Assembly: GCF_049800835.1 (NCBI RefSeq)
Contig: NZ_JBNAFU010000003.1
Coordinates: 248,001-312,000 of the forward strand
Length of the DNA: 64,000 bases
Direction of reading: 5' to 3'
DNA from: Dinoroseobacter sp049800835
GTDB lineage: Bacteria; Pseudomonadota; Alphaproteobacteria; Rhodobacterales; Rhodobacteraceae
Position 1 is the first letter of the stretch. Every line of letters begins with the position of its first letter. The translations under genes and the position numbers were made by a program. Positions 8,299 through 16,754 of the stretch are shown here, piece after piece. Under the pieces are notes generated by a model. It searched no databases. It saw only the letters and a list, made by a program, of their open reading frames with translations, and was not told where the DNA came from.

Positions 8299-9011
8299 CA
8301 GCCCACAGCTGCCTTCTGTGCCGCGACCAATTCGCCAATCCCCGATTCTGCCAGATCCATCAACTCGCCAAACGCGGTGCGCGAAAACGGGGCGCCTTCG
8401 GCGCTGCCCTGCACCTCGATAATCCCGCCCGACCCGGTCATCACGAAGTTCGCATCTGTCCCGGCCTCGGAATCCTCGGCATAGTCCAGGTCGAGAACAG
8501 GCTGCCCGGCGTAAATCCCACAACTGACCGCCGCAACATGATCCATCAGCGGATCGCTGATCACGTCACCCGCCTTCATCAGTTTGTTCACCGCAAGCCG
8601 CAAGGCGACCCACGCGCCTGTAATCGACGCACAGCGCGTTCCGCCGTCGGCCTGGATCACATCGCAATCGATGGTAATCTGCCGCTCGCCCAGAGCGACC
8701 CGGTCCACGCCTGCACGCAGGGACCGCCCGATCAGGCGCTGGATTTCCTGCGTCCGCCCCGATTGCTTGCCCGCCGCCGCCTCTCGCCGCCCGCGCGTGT
8801 GCGTGGCCCCCGGAAGCATCCCGTATTCCGCCGTCACCCAGCCAAGGCCGGAATTGCGCATGAACGGCGGCACGCGCTCCTCGACAGAGGCCGTGCACAG
8901 CACCCGCGTATCCCCCATGGAGATCAGAACCGACCCCGCCGCGTGTTTGGTGAAGCCGGTTTCGATCGTCACCGGGCGCATTTGGCTCTTTTCTCTGCCA
9001 GAGGGTCGCAT
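8298..9011 (-). CDS. rph: Ribonuclease PH
   Basis: RNase PH is a phosphorolytic 3'-to-5' exoribonuclease that trims tRNA 3' ends. The 237-aa product starts MRPSGR and carries CTASVEERVPPF, the YGMLPGATHTRGRREA active-site segment, the phosphate-binding QSGRTQEIQRLIGRSLRA and the DCDVIQADGG motif with catalytic aspartates. The start at 9011 gives the standard N-terminus; an open extension to 9647 runs through the hrcA leader and is antisense noise. It is the first gene of the leftward operon and is divergent from hrcA across 141 bp. Confidence 0.96.
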   Translation of the reverse strand: MRPSGREKSQMRPVTIETGFTKHAAGSVLISMGDTRVLCTASVEERVPPFMRNSGLGWVTAEYGMLPGATHTRGRREAAAGKQSGRTQEIQRLIGRSLRAGVDRVALGERQITIDCDVIQADGGTRCASITGAWVALRLAVNKLMKAGDVISDPLMDHVAAVSCGIYAGQPVLDLDYAEDSEAGTDANFVMTGSGGIIEVQGSAEGAPFSRTAFGELMDLAESGIGELVAAQKAAVG

Positions 9012-9068
9012 AATCGTCCTTTCCGTGTTTGCGCCAGATAGGCGCGCACATATGTGTTTGGCAAGCCG

Positions 9069-9096
9069 TTGACGCGGCCGGTGCAGGCGAAATAAT
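9069..9096 (+). promoter_or_regulatory. Candidate sigma-70-type promoter for hrcA-grpE
   Basis: TTGACG (9069-9074) and AATAAT (9091-9096) are separated by 16 bases, each differing from the consensus by one base. They lie about 60 bases upstream of the hrcA start on the same strand. No inverted repeat of the CIRCE type (TTAGCACTC-N9-GAGTGCTAA) is visible here. This is a sequence match only. Confidence 0.5.
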
Positions 9097-9152
9097 GATC
9101 TACGCCGGATCGACCGCGACCAAAGAAGCCCTATTCCACAGGTCCCTACCCG

Positions 9153-10217
9153 ATGACCAAAGACAGTGCGCAATTGATATCCGAGATGAACGACCGCTCG
9201 CGCGAGGTGTTTCGCCGTGTCGTCGAAGGATATCTGAGCTCTGGCGACCCGGTGGGCAGCCGCACCCTGACCCGCAGCATGACGGAAAAGGTCTCGGCTG
9301 CCACCATCCGCAACGTGATGCAGGACCTCGAATTTCTGGGCCTTCTCGATTCGCCTCATATCTCCGCCGGTCGCATCCCCACACAGCTTGGCCTGCGGCT
9401 CTTTGTCGATGGCCTGTTGGAAGTACCGAACCTGTCCGATCAGGACCGCGAACAGATCGAGTTTTCGGCGCAGGATACATCGGATGTGGACGGGATGCTC
9501 AGCCGTGTCGGCTCCGCACTTTCGGGCATCACGCAAGGTGCGAGCCTCGTGCTTGCCCCAAAGTACGAAGCCCCGATCAAGCATATCGAGTTCGTCAGCC
9601 TTGATCCGGACCGCGCACTCGTCGTGCTTGTCTTTGCCGACGGCCATGTGGAGAATCGCGTTTTCAACCCGCCAAAGGGGCAGACCCCGTCGTCGATGCG
9701 GGAAGCTGCGAATTTCCTCAACGCCGTGGCCGAGGGCCGAACGCTGTCGGAACTTGGTCAGGCTATCCAGGTGGAGATTGAAAGCCGCCGCCAGGAACTG
9801 GACACGCTGGCGCGCGCGCTGGTCGAAACGGGGGCCGCGATCTGGGACAATCAGGGCGACAAGAGCGAGCGGTTGATCGTGCGCGGCCGCGCGAATCTGC
9901 TGGGCGAGGGGCCCGATCCCGCGGATCTGGAACGCGTGCGGGAGCTCTTCGATGACCTTGAACGCAAGCGCGACATCGCAGAGTTCCTCTCGCTCGCCGA
10001 AGATGGCGAGGGCGTGCGCATTTTTATCGGTTCCGAGAACAAGCTTTTTTCACTTTCGGGTTCCTCTCTGGTGGTCAGTCCTTATATGAACGCAGATCGA
10101 AAGATCATCGGCGCCGTTGGCGTGATCGGGCCGACGAGGCTCAATTACGGGCGTGTGGTCCCGGTGGTGGAATACACGGCACAGCTGATGGGAAAGCTGA
10201 TTGCGGATCGGGCATGA
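9153..10217 (+). CDS. hrcA: Heat-inducible transcriptional repressor HrcA
   Basis: HrcA represses class I heat-shock operons (groESL, sometimes dnaK) by binding CIRCE operators, with GroEL modulating its folding. The 354-aa protein has an N-terminal winged helix with the GDPVGSRTLTRSM, AATIRNVMQDLE and PHISAGRIPTQLGLR segments. A dimerisation domain follows, then a C-terminal domain with SPYMNADRKIIGAVGVIGPTRLNYGR. ATG 9153 is the first in-frame start. grpE follows 14 bases after the stop. Since no CIRCE element lies upstream, its own operon may not be autoregulated. Confidence 0.95.
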   Translation: MTKDSAQLISEMNDRSREVFRRVVEGYLSSGDPVGSRTLTRSMTEKVSAATIRNVMQDLEFLGLLDSPHISAGRIPTQLGLRLFVDGLLEVPNLSDQDREQIEFSAQDTSDVDGMLSRVGSALSGITQGASLVLAPKYEAPIKHIEFVSLDPDRALVVLVFADGHVENRVFNPPKGQTPSSMREAANFLNAVAEGRTLSELGQAIQVEIESRRQELDTLARALVETGAAIWDNQGDKSERLIVRGRANLLGEGPDPADLERVRELFDDLERKRDIAEFLSLAEDGEGVRIFIGSENKLFSLSGSSLVVSPYMNADRKIIGAVGVIGPTRLNYGRVVPVVEYTAQLMGKLIADRA

Positions 10218-10231
10218 AGGAAAGACAGAAC

Positions 10232-10831
10232 ATGAGCGACCCCAAAACCGAAGAGGATATCTTCGCCGAAGTCGATGCGGAGATTGCAGCCGAGGAAGAA
10301 GCGGCAGCTGCCGAGATGGACGAGCCTATTGGCCCCAGCGACAGCGCGGTCGATGGCCCCGGAGCGGGTGTTGACGCACTCGTGGCGGAACGTGACGAAC
10401 TTCAGGATCGTTTGATGCGCGCCCTGGCGGAAGCGGAAAACATCCGTAAACGCGGGGAACGCGACCGTCGCGAGGCGGAACAGTACGGTGGCTCGAAGCT
10501 GGCGCGCGACATGCTGCCGGTGTTCGACAACCTGCGCCGGGCCCTGGACGCAATCGATGAACCCAGCCGCGACGTGGCAGGCGGTGTGATCGAGGGCGTG
10601 GAACTGACCCTGCGCGAGCTGCTCAACGTGTTCGGCAAGCACGGCATCCGCCCCATCGCGCCCGAAGTCGGTGACGTGTTCGACCCGCAGTTGCATCAGG
10701 CGATGTTTGAAGCACCGGTTCCTAACGTCCCCAAAGGGTGCATTGTTCAGGTTATGGTCGAAGGGTTCGAACTTCACGATCGGCTGCTGCGCCCGGCGCA
10801 GGTCGGCGTATCGTCTACCCCTGCGAGCTGA
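10232..10831 (+). CDS. grpE: Nucleotide exchange factor GrpE
   Basis: GrpE releases ADP from DnaK in the Hsp70 cycle. The 199-aa protein has an acidic N-terminal tail rich in glutamate and alanine, then a long coiled coil (about residues 48-90) with ALAEAENIRKRGERDR. The C-terminal beta domain ends GIRPIAPEVGDVFDPQLHQAM and GCIVQVMVEGFELHDRLLRPAQV. ATG 10232 is preferred over 10214 because AAGGAAAG lies just upstream of it; the earlier ATG overlaps the hrcA stop. The 3' end overlaps the convergent mutS by 17 bases. dnaK is not in this window. Confidence 0.94.
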   Translation: MSDPKTEEDIFAEVDAEIAAEEEAAAAEMDEPIGPSDSAVDGPGAGVDALVAERDELQDRLMRALAEAENIRKRGERDRREAEQYGGSKLARDMLPVFDNLRRALDAIDEPSRDVAGGVIEGVELTLRELLNVFGKHGIRPIAPEVGDVFDPQLHQAMFEAPVPNVPKGCIVQVMVEGFELHDRLLRPAQVGVSSTPAS

Positions 10832-13484
10832 GACCCTTCAGCTTGTAGATCAGCTCCAAAGCTTCGCGCGGGCTCAACTCGTCCGGGCTGATTGCGCGCA
10901 ACGCCTCTGAAACAGGGTCTTTTTCGGGGATTTTGGGGGCAGGGGCTTCAGCGGGTGCGGTGGCGAACAAGGGCAGATCGTCCAGAAGTTCCGCCGTTGC
11001 CGCCTTCCCCTGCCGATCGCCTTTCTCCAGCATGTCCAGAACGACCCGTGCCCGCGCGACCACGGCGGGCGGCAATCCGGCCAGCTTGGCAACCTGCACG
11101 CCGTAGGACCGATCCGCAGCACCTTGTCGGACCTCGTGCAGAAAGATGACGTCGCCGTCCCACTCCTTCACCGCGACGGTGGCGTTATCCACCCCGGGTA
11201 ATTGCCCCGCCAGCGCCGTCAGTTCATGGTAATGCGTGGCAAACAGCGCCCTGCACCGATTGGCGCCGTGCAGGTGCTCCAATGTGGCCCACGCGATGGA
11301 CAGTCCGTCATAGGTGGATGTTCCTCGTCCGATTTCGTCCAGAATGACAAGCGCACGGTCATCGGCCTGGTTAAGGATCGCGGCGGTCTCCACCATCTCG
11401 ACCATGAAGGTAGACCGCCCTCGCGCCAGATCATCAGATGCGCCAACGCGCGAAAAAACCTGACTTACCAAGCCGATCTTCGCGGATGTCGCCGGAACGA
11501 AACTGCCCGCCTGCGCCAATACGGCGATCAGGGCGTTCTGGCGCAGAAAGGTCGACTTGCCGGCCATGTTCGGTCCGGTCAGCAACCAGATCGGTGCGGC
11601 CTCTTCGGACAGGTCGCAGCCATTGGCGACAAACGGGCTGCCGCTAACCTTCAGCGCAGCCTCCACCACCGGGTGCCGCCCACCCGTGACCGCGAAGTCC
11701 CGCGATGTGTCGATCTGCGGGCGGGTCCAGTCCTCGCGCCGCGCGACATGGGCAAGCGCGGTATAGAGATCAAGCTGCGACAGCGCCCGTGCGCAGCTGC
11801 CAATTTCTGCTGCACGGTCCAGAATGACCTTGCGCAGCCTTTCGAAGAGCCGCTTTTCAAGCTCCAGCGCCCCACCACCCGCGTTCAGGATCTTGGTTTC
11901 CATCTCCGACAGCTCAACGGTCGTGAACCGGATCGCGTTGGCGGTGGTCTGACGATGAATGAATCGATCTGCCAGCGGCGGCGCGAGCATCCTTTCGGCA
12001 TGCGTGGCTGTCGTCTCGATGAAGTAGCCCAGCACGTTGTTGTGTTTGACCTTCAGTGACGCGATCCCGGTCTCTTCGGCATATTGCGTTTGCAGCCCGG
12101 CAATGACCCCACGACCCTCGTCCCGCAGCTTTCGCAGGTCATCGAGTTCCGCGTCGTATCCGGTCGCGATGAAGCCGCCATCGCGCGCCAACAAGGGCGG
12201 CTCGGCCTCCAGCGCATCCTGCAGCACCCCGCAAACTTGCGCATGTCCTTGCAAGGCCTGTCGCGCATCAGTCCACAAGTTCGGCAATTCTTGTCCAGAC
12301 AGGCTCTCTGCAAGGGTTTCGGCCTGTTCCAGCCCCGCCCGGATCGCTGTCAGATCCCGCGGACCGCCACGATCCAGCGCCAACCGTGACAGCGCGCGGT
12401 CCAGATCAGGCACCTGTTTCAGCGCGGCCCGCACGGCTTCGCACAAATCCACGTCTGTCACCGCCCGGTCCACCGCATCAAGCCGCGCGGTCACATCCTC
12501 CAGATCGGCGCTGGGCGAACTGATCCGCCGTTCCAACAGGCGCGCACCCCCGGCCGTCACCGTCTGATCGATCACCGACAGCAACGCATTGTCCCGCCCC
12601 CCTGCCAGATTGCGCGTCAGTTCCAGATTGCGCCGCGTGGCGGCATCGATCTGCACCAACCGCGCGCCGCTTTCCCGCACCGGTGGCCGCAACAGCGGCA
12701 GTTTGCCCTTCTGCGTCAGCTCCAGATAGTCGACGATCGCGCCCATCGCTGACAGGTCCGCGCGTCCGAAACTTCCAAACGCCTCCAGATCTGCAACCTT
12801 GTAGAGGGTCTGCAACCGCTCCGCCCCTGCGGTGCTGTCAAAGCTAGCGCGCGCCAGCGGGGCCACGACCGCGCCCAGTTCTTCGACCATTTCCCGAAAC
12901 TCTTCGGCCTGTGCCTCGGGCAATAGTATTTCGCGCGGGGTCAGCCGCGCCAGTTCCGGGGCCAGCCGCGCCCGCGCACACGGCATCACCCGAAACTCGC
13001 CCGTGGAAATATCCACCCAGGCCAACGCGCCCTCGTCCCGCACTTCGGCAAAGGCGGCTAGAAAGTTGTGCCGCCGCGCATCGAGCAGGCTTTCCTCGGT
13101 CAGGGTTCCGGGGGTCACGATCCGCACGACGTCACGCTTCACGACCGCCTTGGAACCGCGCTTCTTCGCCTCCGCCGGGTCTTCCAGCTGTTCGCAGACA
13201 CCGACGCGAAACCCCTTGCGGATCAGGGTCAGAAGGTAGCCTTCGGCCGCATGTACCGGCACGCCGCACATCGGGATATCGGCCCCCTGATGCTTGCCAC
13301 GCTTGGTCAGCGCGATGTCCAGCGCCGCCGCTGCCTCCACCGCGTCATCGAAAAACATCTCGTAGAAATCGCCCATCCGATAGAACAGCAGGGCATCCGG
13401 ATGCGCGGCCTTGATCTCCAGATACTGCGCCATCATCGGCGTGATTTTGTCGCCTGCCACGAAACCCCCCACGGATCGGTGCAC
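10815..13484 (-). CDS. mutS: DNA mismatch repair protein MutS
   Basis: MutS recognises base mismatches and small loops and recruits MutL. The 889-aa product has the mismatch-reading motif FYRMGDFYEMF near residue 40, connector and lever domains, Walker A GPNMAGKST near residue 635, the DEIGRGTSTYDG Walker B region and the FATHYHEL segment. The protein starts at a GTG; other in-frame GTG codons and ATG-ATG at residues 17-18 are alternatives, and homologues usually have only a few residues before ITPMMAQYLEIK. It converges on grpE with a 17-base overlap and is divergent from maeB. Confidence 0.96.
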   Translation of the reverse strand: MHRSVGGFVAGDKITPMMAQYLEIKAAHPDALLFYRMGDFYEMFFDDAVEAAAALDIALTKRGKHQGADIPMCGVPVHAAEGYLLTLIRKGFRVGVCEQLEDPAEAKKRGSKAVVKRDVVRIVTPGTLTEESLLDARRHNFLAAFAEVRDEGALAWVDISTGEFRVMPCARARLAPELARLTPREILLPEAQAEEFREMVEELGAVVAPLARASFDSTAGAERLQTLYKVADLEAFGSFGRADLSAMGAIVDYLELTQKGKLPLLRPPVRESGARLVQIDAATRRNLELTRNLAGGRDNALLSVIDQTVTAGGARLLERRISSPSADLEDVTARLDAVDRAVTDVDLCEAVRAALKQVPDLDRALSRLALDRGGPRDLTAIRAGLEQAETLAESLSGQELPNLWTDARQALQGHAQVCGVLQDALEAEPPLLARDGGFIATGYDAELDDLRKLRDEGRGVIAGLQTQYAEETGIASLKVKHNNVLGYFIETTATHAERMLAPPLADRFIHRQTTANAIRFTTVELSEMETKILNAGGGALELEKRLFERLRKVILDRAAEIGSCARALSQLDLYTALAHVARREDWTRPQIDTSRDFAVTGGRHPVVEAALKVSGSPFVANGCDLSEEAAPIWLLTGPNMAGKSTFLRQNALIAVLAQAGSFVPATSAKIGLVSQVFSRVGASDDLARGRSTFMVEMVETAAILNQADDRALVILDEIGRGTSTYDGLSIAWATLEHLHGANRCRALFATHYHELTALAGQLPGVDNATVAVKEWDGDVIFLHEVRQGAADRSYGVQVAKLAGLPPAVVARARVVLDMLEKGDRQGKAATAELLDDLPLFATAPAEAPAPKIPEKDPVSEALRAISPDELSPREALELIYKLKGLSSQG

Positions 13485-13590
13485 TTACCTTAAACACCCG
13501 CGATTCTGCCGGAAAGTCGGAAATCCGCTTGGTTGAGGCGCGCCGCCCCGTCCGCTAGAACCGTCCGAACCAGACCTCAAGGGCGCAGCC

Positions 13591-15849
13591 ATGACATCCA
13601 ATTCCAAGATCACCCGTGAAGAGGCGCTCGCCTATCACCTCGAACCTTCCCCCGGCAAGCTGGACGTGTCCGCCTCCACCGCGATGAGCACCCAGCGCGA
13701 CCTCAGCCTCGCCTATTCGCCGGGCGTGGCCGTGCCGTGCGAGGCCATCGCCGAAAACCCCGAAACCGCCTATGACTACACGACCAAAGGCAACATGGTC
13801 GCCGTGGTGTCCAACGGCACGGCGGTGCTGGGGCTCGGCAATCTCGGCGCGCTGGCCTCCAAACCGGTGATGGAGGGGAAATCGGTCCTCTTCAAACGGT
13901 TCGCGGATGTGAATTCCATCGATATCGAGCTCGATACCGAAGACCCTGACGCGATCATTCAGGCCGTCAAGCTCATGGCCCCCACCTTCGGCGGCATCAA
14001 CCTTGAGGATATCAAGGCGCCTGAGTGTTTCATCATCGAGCAGACGCTCAAGGAAGAGCTCGACATCCCCGTCTTCCACGATGACCAGCACGGCACAGCG
14101 GTGATCACGGCGGCGGGGCTGGTCAACGCGCTTTTCCTGACCGGCAAGAAGATCGAAGACGTGCGGATCGTGCTGAACGGGGCCGGGGCGGCGGGCATCG
14201 CCTGCATCGAATTGCTCAAGGCGATGGGCGCAAAACCCGACAACTGCCTTGTCTGTGACACCAAGGGCGTCATCTATCAGGGCCGGACCGAGGGGATGAA
14301 CCAGTGGAAATCGGCCCACGCCGCCCGCACCGACCGCCGCACGCTGGAGGAGGCGATGAAGGGCGCGGACGTGTTCCTCGGCGTCTCGGTCAAGGGGGCA
14401 GTGACGCAACCCATGCTCGAATCCATGGCCGACGATCCGGTGATCTTCGCCATGGCCAACCCCGATCCTGAAATCACCCCCGAAGAAGCCCACGCCATCC
14501 GCCCCGATGCGATCGTCGCCACGGGCCGGTCGGACTACCCCAACCAGGTCAATAACGTGCTGGGCTTTCCCTACCTCTTTCGCGGGGCACTCGACATTCG
14601 CGCGCGCGCCATCAATGACGAGATGAAGATCGCCTGCGCCAATGCCCTGGCAGAGCTTGCGCGCGAGGATGTGCCGGATGAGGTCGCGCTGGCCTATGGG
14701 CGCAAGCTGTCTTTCGGGCGCGATTACATCATCCCCACGCCGTTCGATCCGCGCCTGATCCACACCGTGCCACCCGCCGTCGCCAAGGCCGGGATGGACA
14801 CGGGCGTGTCGCGCAAACCCATCGTGGACATGGACGGGTATGAACAGAGCCTGCGCGCACGGATGGACCCGACGGCATCCATGTTGCAGGGCATGTTCGC
14901 GCGCGCCAAGGGCACGCAGGCTCGGATGATCTTTGCCGAGGGCGATGACACGCGCGTGCTGCGCGCCGCGGTCAGCTACCAGCGCTCGGGCCTTGGCAAG
15001 GCGCTGGTCGTAGGGCGCGAGGATGACGTGAAAACCAAGCTGGAAGCCGCCGGGATCGGCGATGCCTTCCGCGAGTTGGAGATCGTGAACGCCCGCAACA
15101 CCCGCCACTTGGACACCTATAAGGACTTTCTCTACAGCCGGTTGCAGCGCAAGGGCTATGACAGCCACGACATCACCCGTCTGGCCCAACGCGACCGGCA
15201 CGTGTTTTCGGCCCTGATGCTGGCCCATGGTCATGGCGATGGCCTGGTGACGGGGGCGACCCGGAAATCCGCGCATGTGCTGGGCCTGATCAACACCGTG
15301 TTCGACGCCAGCGCTGCCGATGGGGCCGTGGGGGTGACCGCGTTGCTGGTCAAGGGCCGGATCATCCTGATCGCCGATACCTTGGTGCATGAATGGCCGA
15401 ATGAAGAGGATCTGGCCGACATCGCCACCCGCGCCGCGGGAACCGCCCGGTCGCTGGGCCTTGAGCCGCGCGTGGCCTTTGTCAGCTTCTCAACCTTTGG
15501 GTATCCGGTCTCCGAACGGGCCACCAAGATGCACGTGGCGCCCAAGGTCCTCGACAAGCGCGGGGTTGATTTCGAGTACGATGGGGAAATGACCGTCGAC
15601 GTTGCCATCAACCGGGATGTGATGAGCCAGTATCCGTTCTGTCGTCTGTCCGGTCCGGCCAATGTGTTGGTCGTTCCGGCGCGTCACTCCGCCTCGATCA
15701 GCGTCAAGCTGTTGCAGGAACTGGGCGGAGCGACCGTGATCGGACCGATCCTGTCAGGCGTGGGAAAGCCGATCCAGCTTTGCTCTGCGACTTCGACGGC
15801 AAACGACATTCTGAACATGGCCGTGCTGGCCGCCTGCCGCGTCGGCTAG
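13591..15849 (+). CDS. maeB: NADP-dependent malic enzyme with C-terminal phosphotransacetylase-like domain
   Basis: This 752-aa fusion oxidatively decarboxylates malate to pyruvate with NADP+ reduction. The N-terminal half has the malic-enzyme motifs YSPGVAVPCE, FHDDQHGTAV and the Rossmann loop LNGAGAAGIACIELL. From about residue 430 a phosphate acetyl/butyryl-transferase-like domain begins (RMIFAEGDDTRVLRAA). In characterised MaeB enzymes that domain lacks transferase activity and mediates acetyl-CoA inhibition. The gene stands alone between divergent mutS and convergent msrA, and ends at a strong terminator. Malic enzyme supplies NADPH and pyruvate during growth on C4 acids. Confidence 0.94.
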   Translation: MTSNSKITREEALAYHLEPSPGKLDVSASTAMSTQRDLSLAYSPGVAVPCEAIAENPETAYDYTTKGNMVAVVSNGTAVLGLGNLGALASKPVMEGKSVLFKRFADVNSIDIELDTEDPDAIIQAVKLMAPTFGGINLEDIKAPECFIIEQTLKEELDIPVFHDDQHGTAVITAAGLVNALFLTGKKIEDVRIVLNGAGAAGIACIELLKAMGAKPDNCLVCDTKGVIYQGRTEGMNQWKSAHAARTDRRTLEEAMKGADVFLGVSVKGAVTQPMLESMADDPVIFAMANPDPEITPEEAHAIRPDAIVATGRSDYPNQVNNVLGFPYLFRGALDIRARAINDEMKIACANALAELAREDVPDEVALAYGRKLSFGRDYIIPTPFDPRLIHTVPPAVAKAGMDTGVSRKPIVDMDGYEQSLRARMDPTASMLQGMFARAKGTQARMIFAEGDDTRVLRAAVSYQRSGLGKALVVGREDDVKTKLEAAGIGDAFRELEIVNARNTRHLDTYKDFLYSRLQRKGYDSHDITRLAQRDRHVFSALMLAHGHGDGLVTGATRKSAHVLGLINTVFDASAADGAVGVTALLVKGRIILIADTLVHEWPNEEDLADIATRAAGTARSLGLEPRVAFVSFSTFGYPVSERATKMHVAPKVLDKRGVDFEYDGEMTVDVAINRDVMSQYPFCRLSGPANVLVVPARHSASISVKLLQELGGATVIGPILSGVGKPIQLCSATSTANDILNMAVLAACRVG

Positions 15850-15863
15850 GTCAGCCAAATGGA

Positions 15864-15890
15864 AAAAGGCCCCGCGGGGGCCTTTTGTTT
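15864..15890. terminator. Bidirectional intrinsic terminator between maeB and msrA
   Basis: AAAAGGCCCC and GGGGCCTTTT form a 10-bp stem around a GCG loop, with T-rich sequence on the right and A-rich sequence on the left. It can therefore end transcripts from both maeB and the convergent msrA. Confidence 0.85.
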
Positions 15891-15908
15891 GATGCATGGG
15901 TGCCCGGT

Positions 15909-16571
15909 TCAACTGCCGGCAAAGGGGGCGGCCGCGCCCCAGATGGCGCGGACGCGCTTGTCCCGGCCACAGGCGGATCGGTAGCGCTTGTAGGCTTCAG
16001 CCTTGGTTTTCGCGCCGAACCGGGTCAGGACGCGGGTCTGCGACTTGTAGTAATCCTGATGGTAGTCTTCGGCCGCGTAAAATGGCGCGGGATCTCGGAT
16101 GGGGGTAACGATCTGGCGCCCCAGTGCGGCTTCGGCGCGGGCGACGGCAGCCTCGGCATCGGCGCGTTGTGTGCTGTCGGCGAATATCGCGGTGGTGTAG
16201 TGAAACCCGCGATCGCAGAACTGGCCGCCATCATCAAACACATCGACGGAGCGCAGGAACTTGTCGAGGATCTCCGCGCGGGACACTTCGCTCGGGTCGA
16301 ACTCGATCGCGGCTACTTCAAGATGCCCTGTGTTGCCGCGGCTGACGTCCTTGTAGGTCGGGTTTTTCGTCGAGCCACCGGCATACCCCGACGTCACCTC
16401 GACCACGCCGGGCACCTTTTCGAAGTCAGATTCGACGCACCAGAAGCAGCCCCCGGCGACAACGAGCGTTTCGGTGCCTGCGGCTTTTGCCTGGCTGCAT
16501 TCGGCCATGACGCCGAGGATAATCGCAGCGCCAAGCATCATGGCTTTGGTGTCCGTAAAGGTTCTGAGCAT
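15909..16571 (-). CDS. msrA: Exported peptide-methionine (S)-S-oxide reductase MsrA
   Basis: MsrA reduces the S epimer of methionine sulfoxide in proteins. The catalytic GCFWC motif (Cys42 is the nucleophile) and the GHLEVAAIEFDP and YYKSQ segments are present. Residues 1 to about 31 form a hydrophobic leader ending in alanines (MMLGAAIILGVMAECSQAKA), so the enzyme is probably exported. A cysteine within that leader could instead mark a lipoprotein, but the context is a poor lipobox. The 220-aa length fits leader plus domain. About 180 bp upstream of the gene carries a paired operator-like repeat. Confidence 0.92.
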   Translation of the reverse strand: MLRTFTDTKAMMLGAAIILGVMAECSQAKAAGTETLVVAGGCFWCVESDFEKVPGVVEVTSGYAGGSTKNPTYKDVSRGNTGHLEVAAIEFDPSEVSRAEILDKFLRSVDVFDDGGQFCDRGFHYTTAIFADSTQRADAEAAVARAEAALGRQIVTPIRDPAPFYAAEDYHQDYYKSQTRVLTRFGAKTKAEAYKRYRSACGRDKRVRAIWGAAAPFAGS

Positions 16572-16698
16572 GTGTCTGCCTCCGGGTTGATGACGACAGC
16601 ATGCGGAGGTTGCCGAAGGTGCTCAAGTCACCCGTGCGTGAAATCACACAGTGGTGAAAAAAGCAGAGCCATTGTTACAGAGTGCACGGGGAAGGTTT

Positions 16699-16745
16699 GC
16701 TACATTTTGTAAACCGGCGGGTTTTCCTCTGCTACAAAATGTAAA
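16699..16745. repeat. Pair of 15-bp operator-like repeats upstream of msrA
   Basis: GCTACATTTTGTAAA (16699-16713) and GCTACAAAATGTAAA (16731-16745) share the form GCTACA-NNN-TGTAAA, differing only in the three central bases (TTT against AAA). Each holds the inverted repeat TACA-NNN-TGTA. The copies start 32 bp apart, about three helical turns, suggesting binding of two dimers on one face. They lie between the argG stop and the msrA start, roughly 130-175 bases upstream of msrA. Confidence 0.6.
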
Positions 16746-16754
16746 GAACCGGGG

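Noticed and set aside
9012..9152. Search for a CIRCE inverted repeat upstream of hrcA.
   Set aside because: No TTAGCACTC/GAGTGCTAA pair is present; only a sigma-70-like promoter was found.
13555..15390. A 611-codon open frame on the minus strand opposite maeB.
   Set aside because: It mirrors the codon structure of the GC-rich malic enzyme gene and shows no recognisable domain; histidine/glycine/arginine-rich composition is typical of antisense frames.
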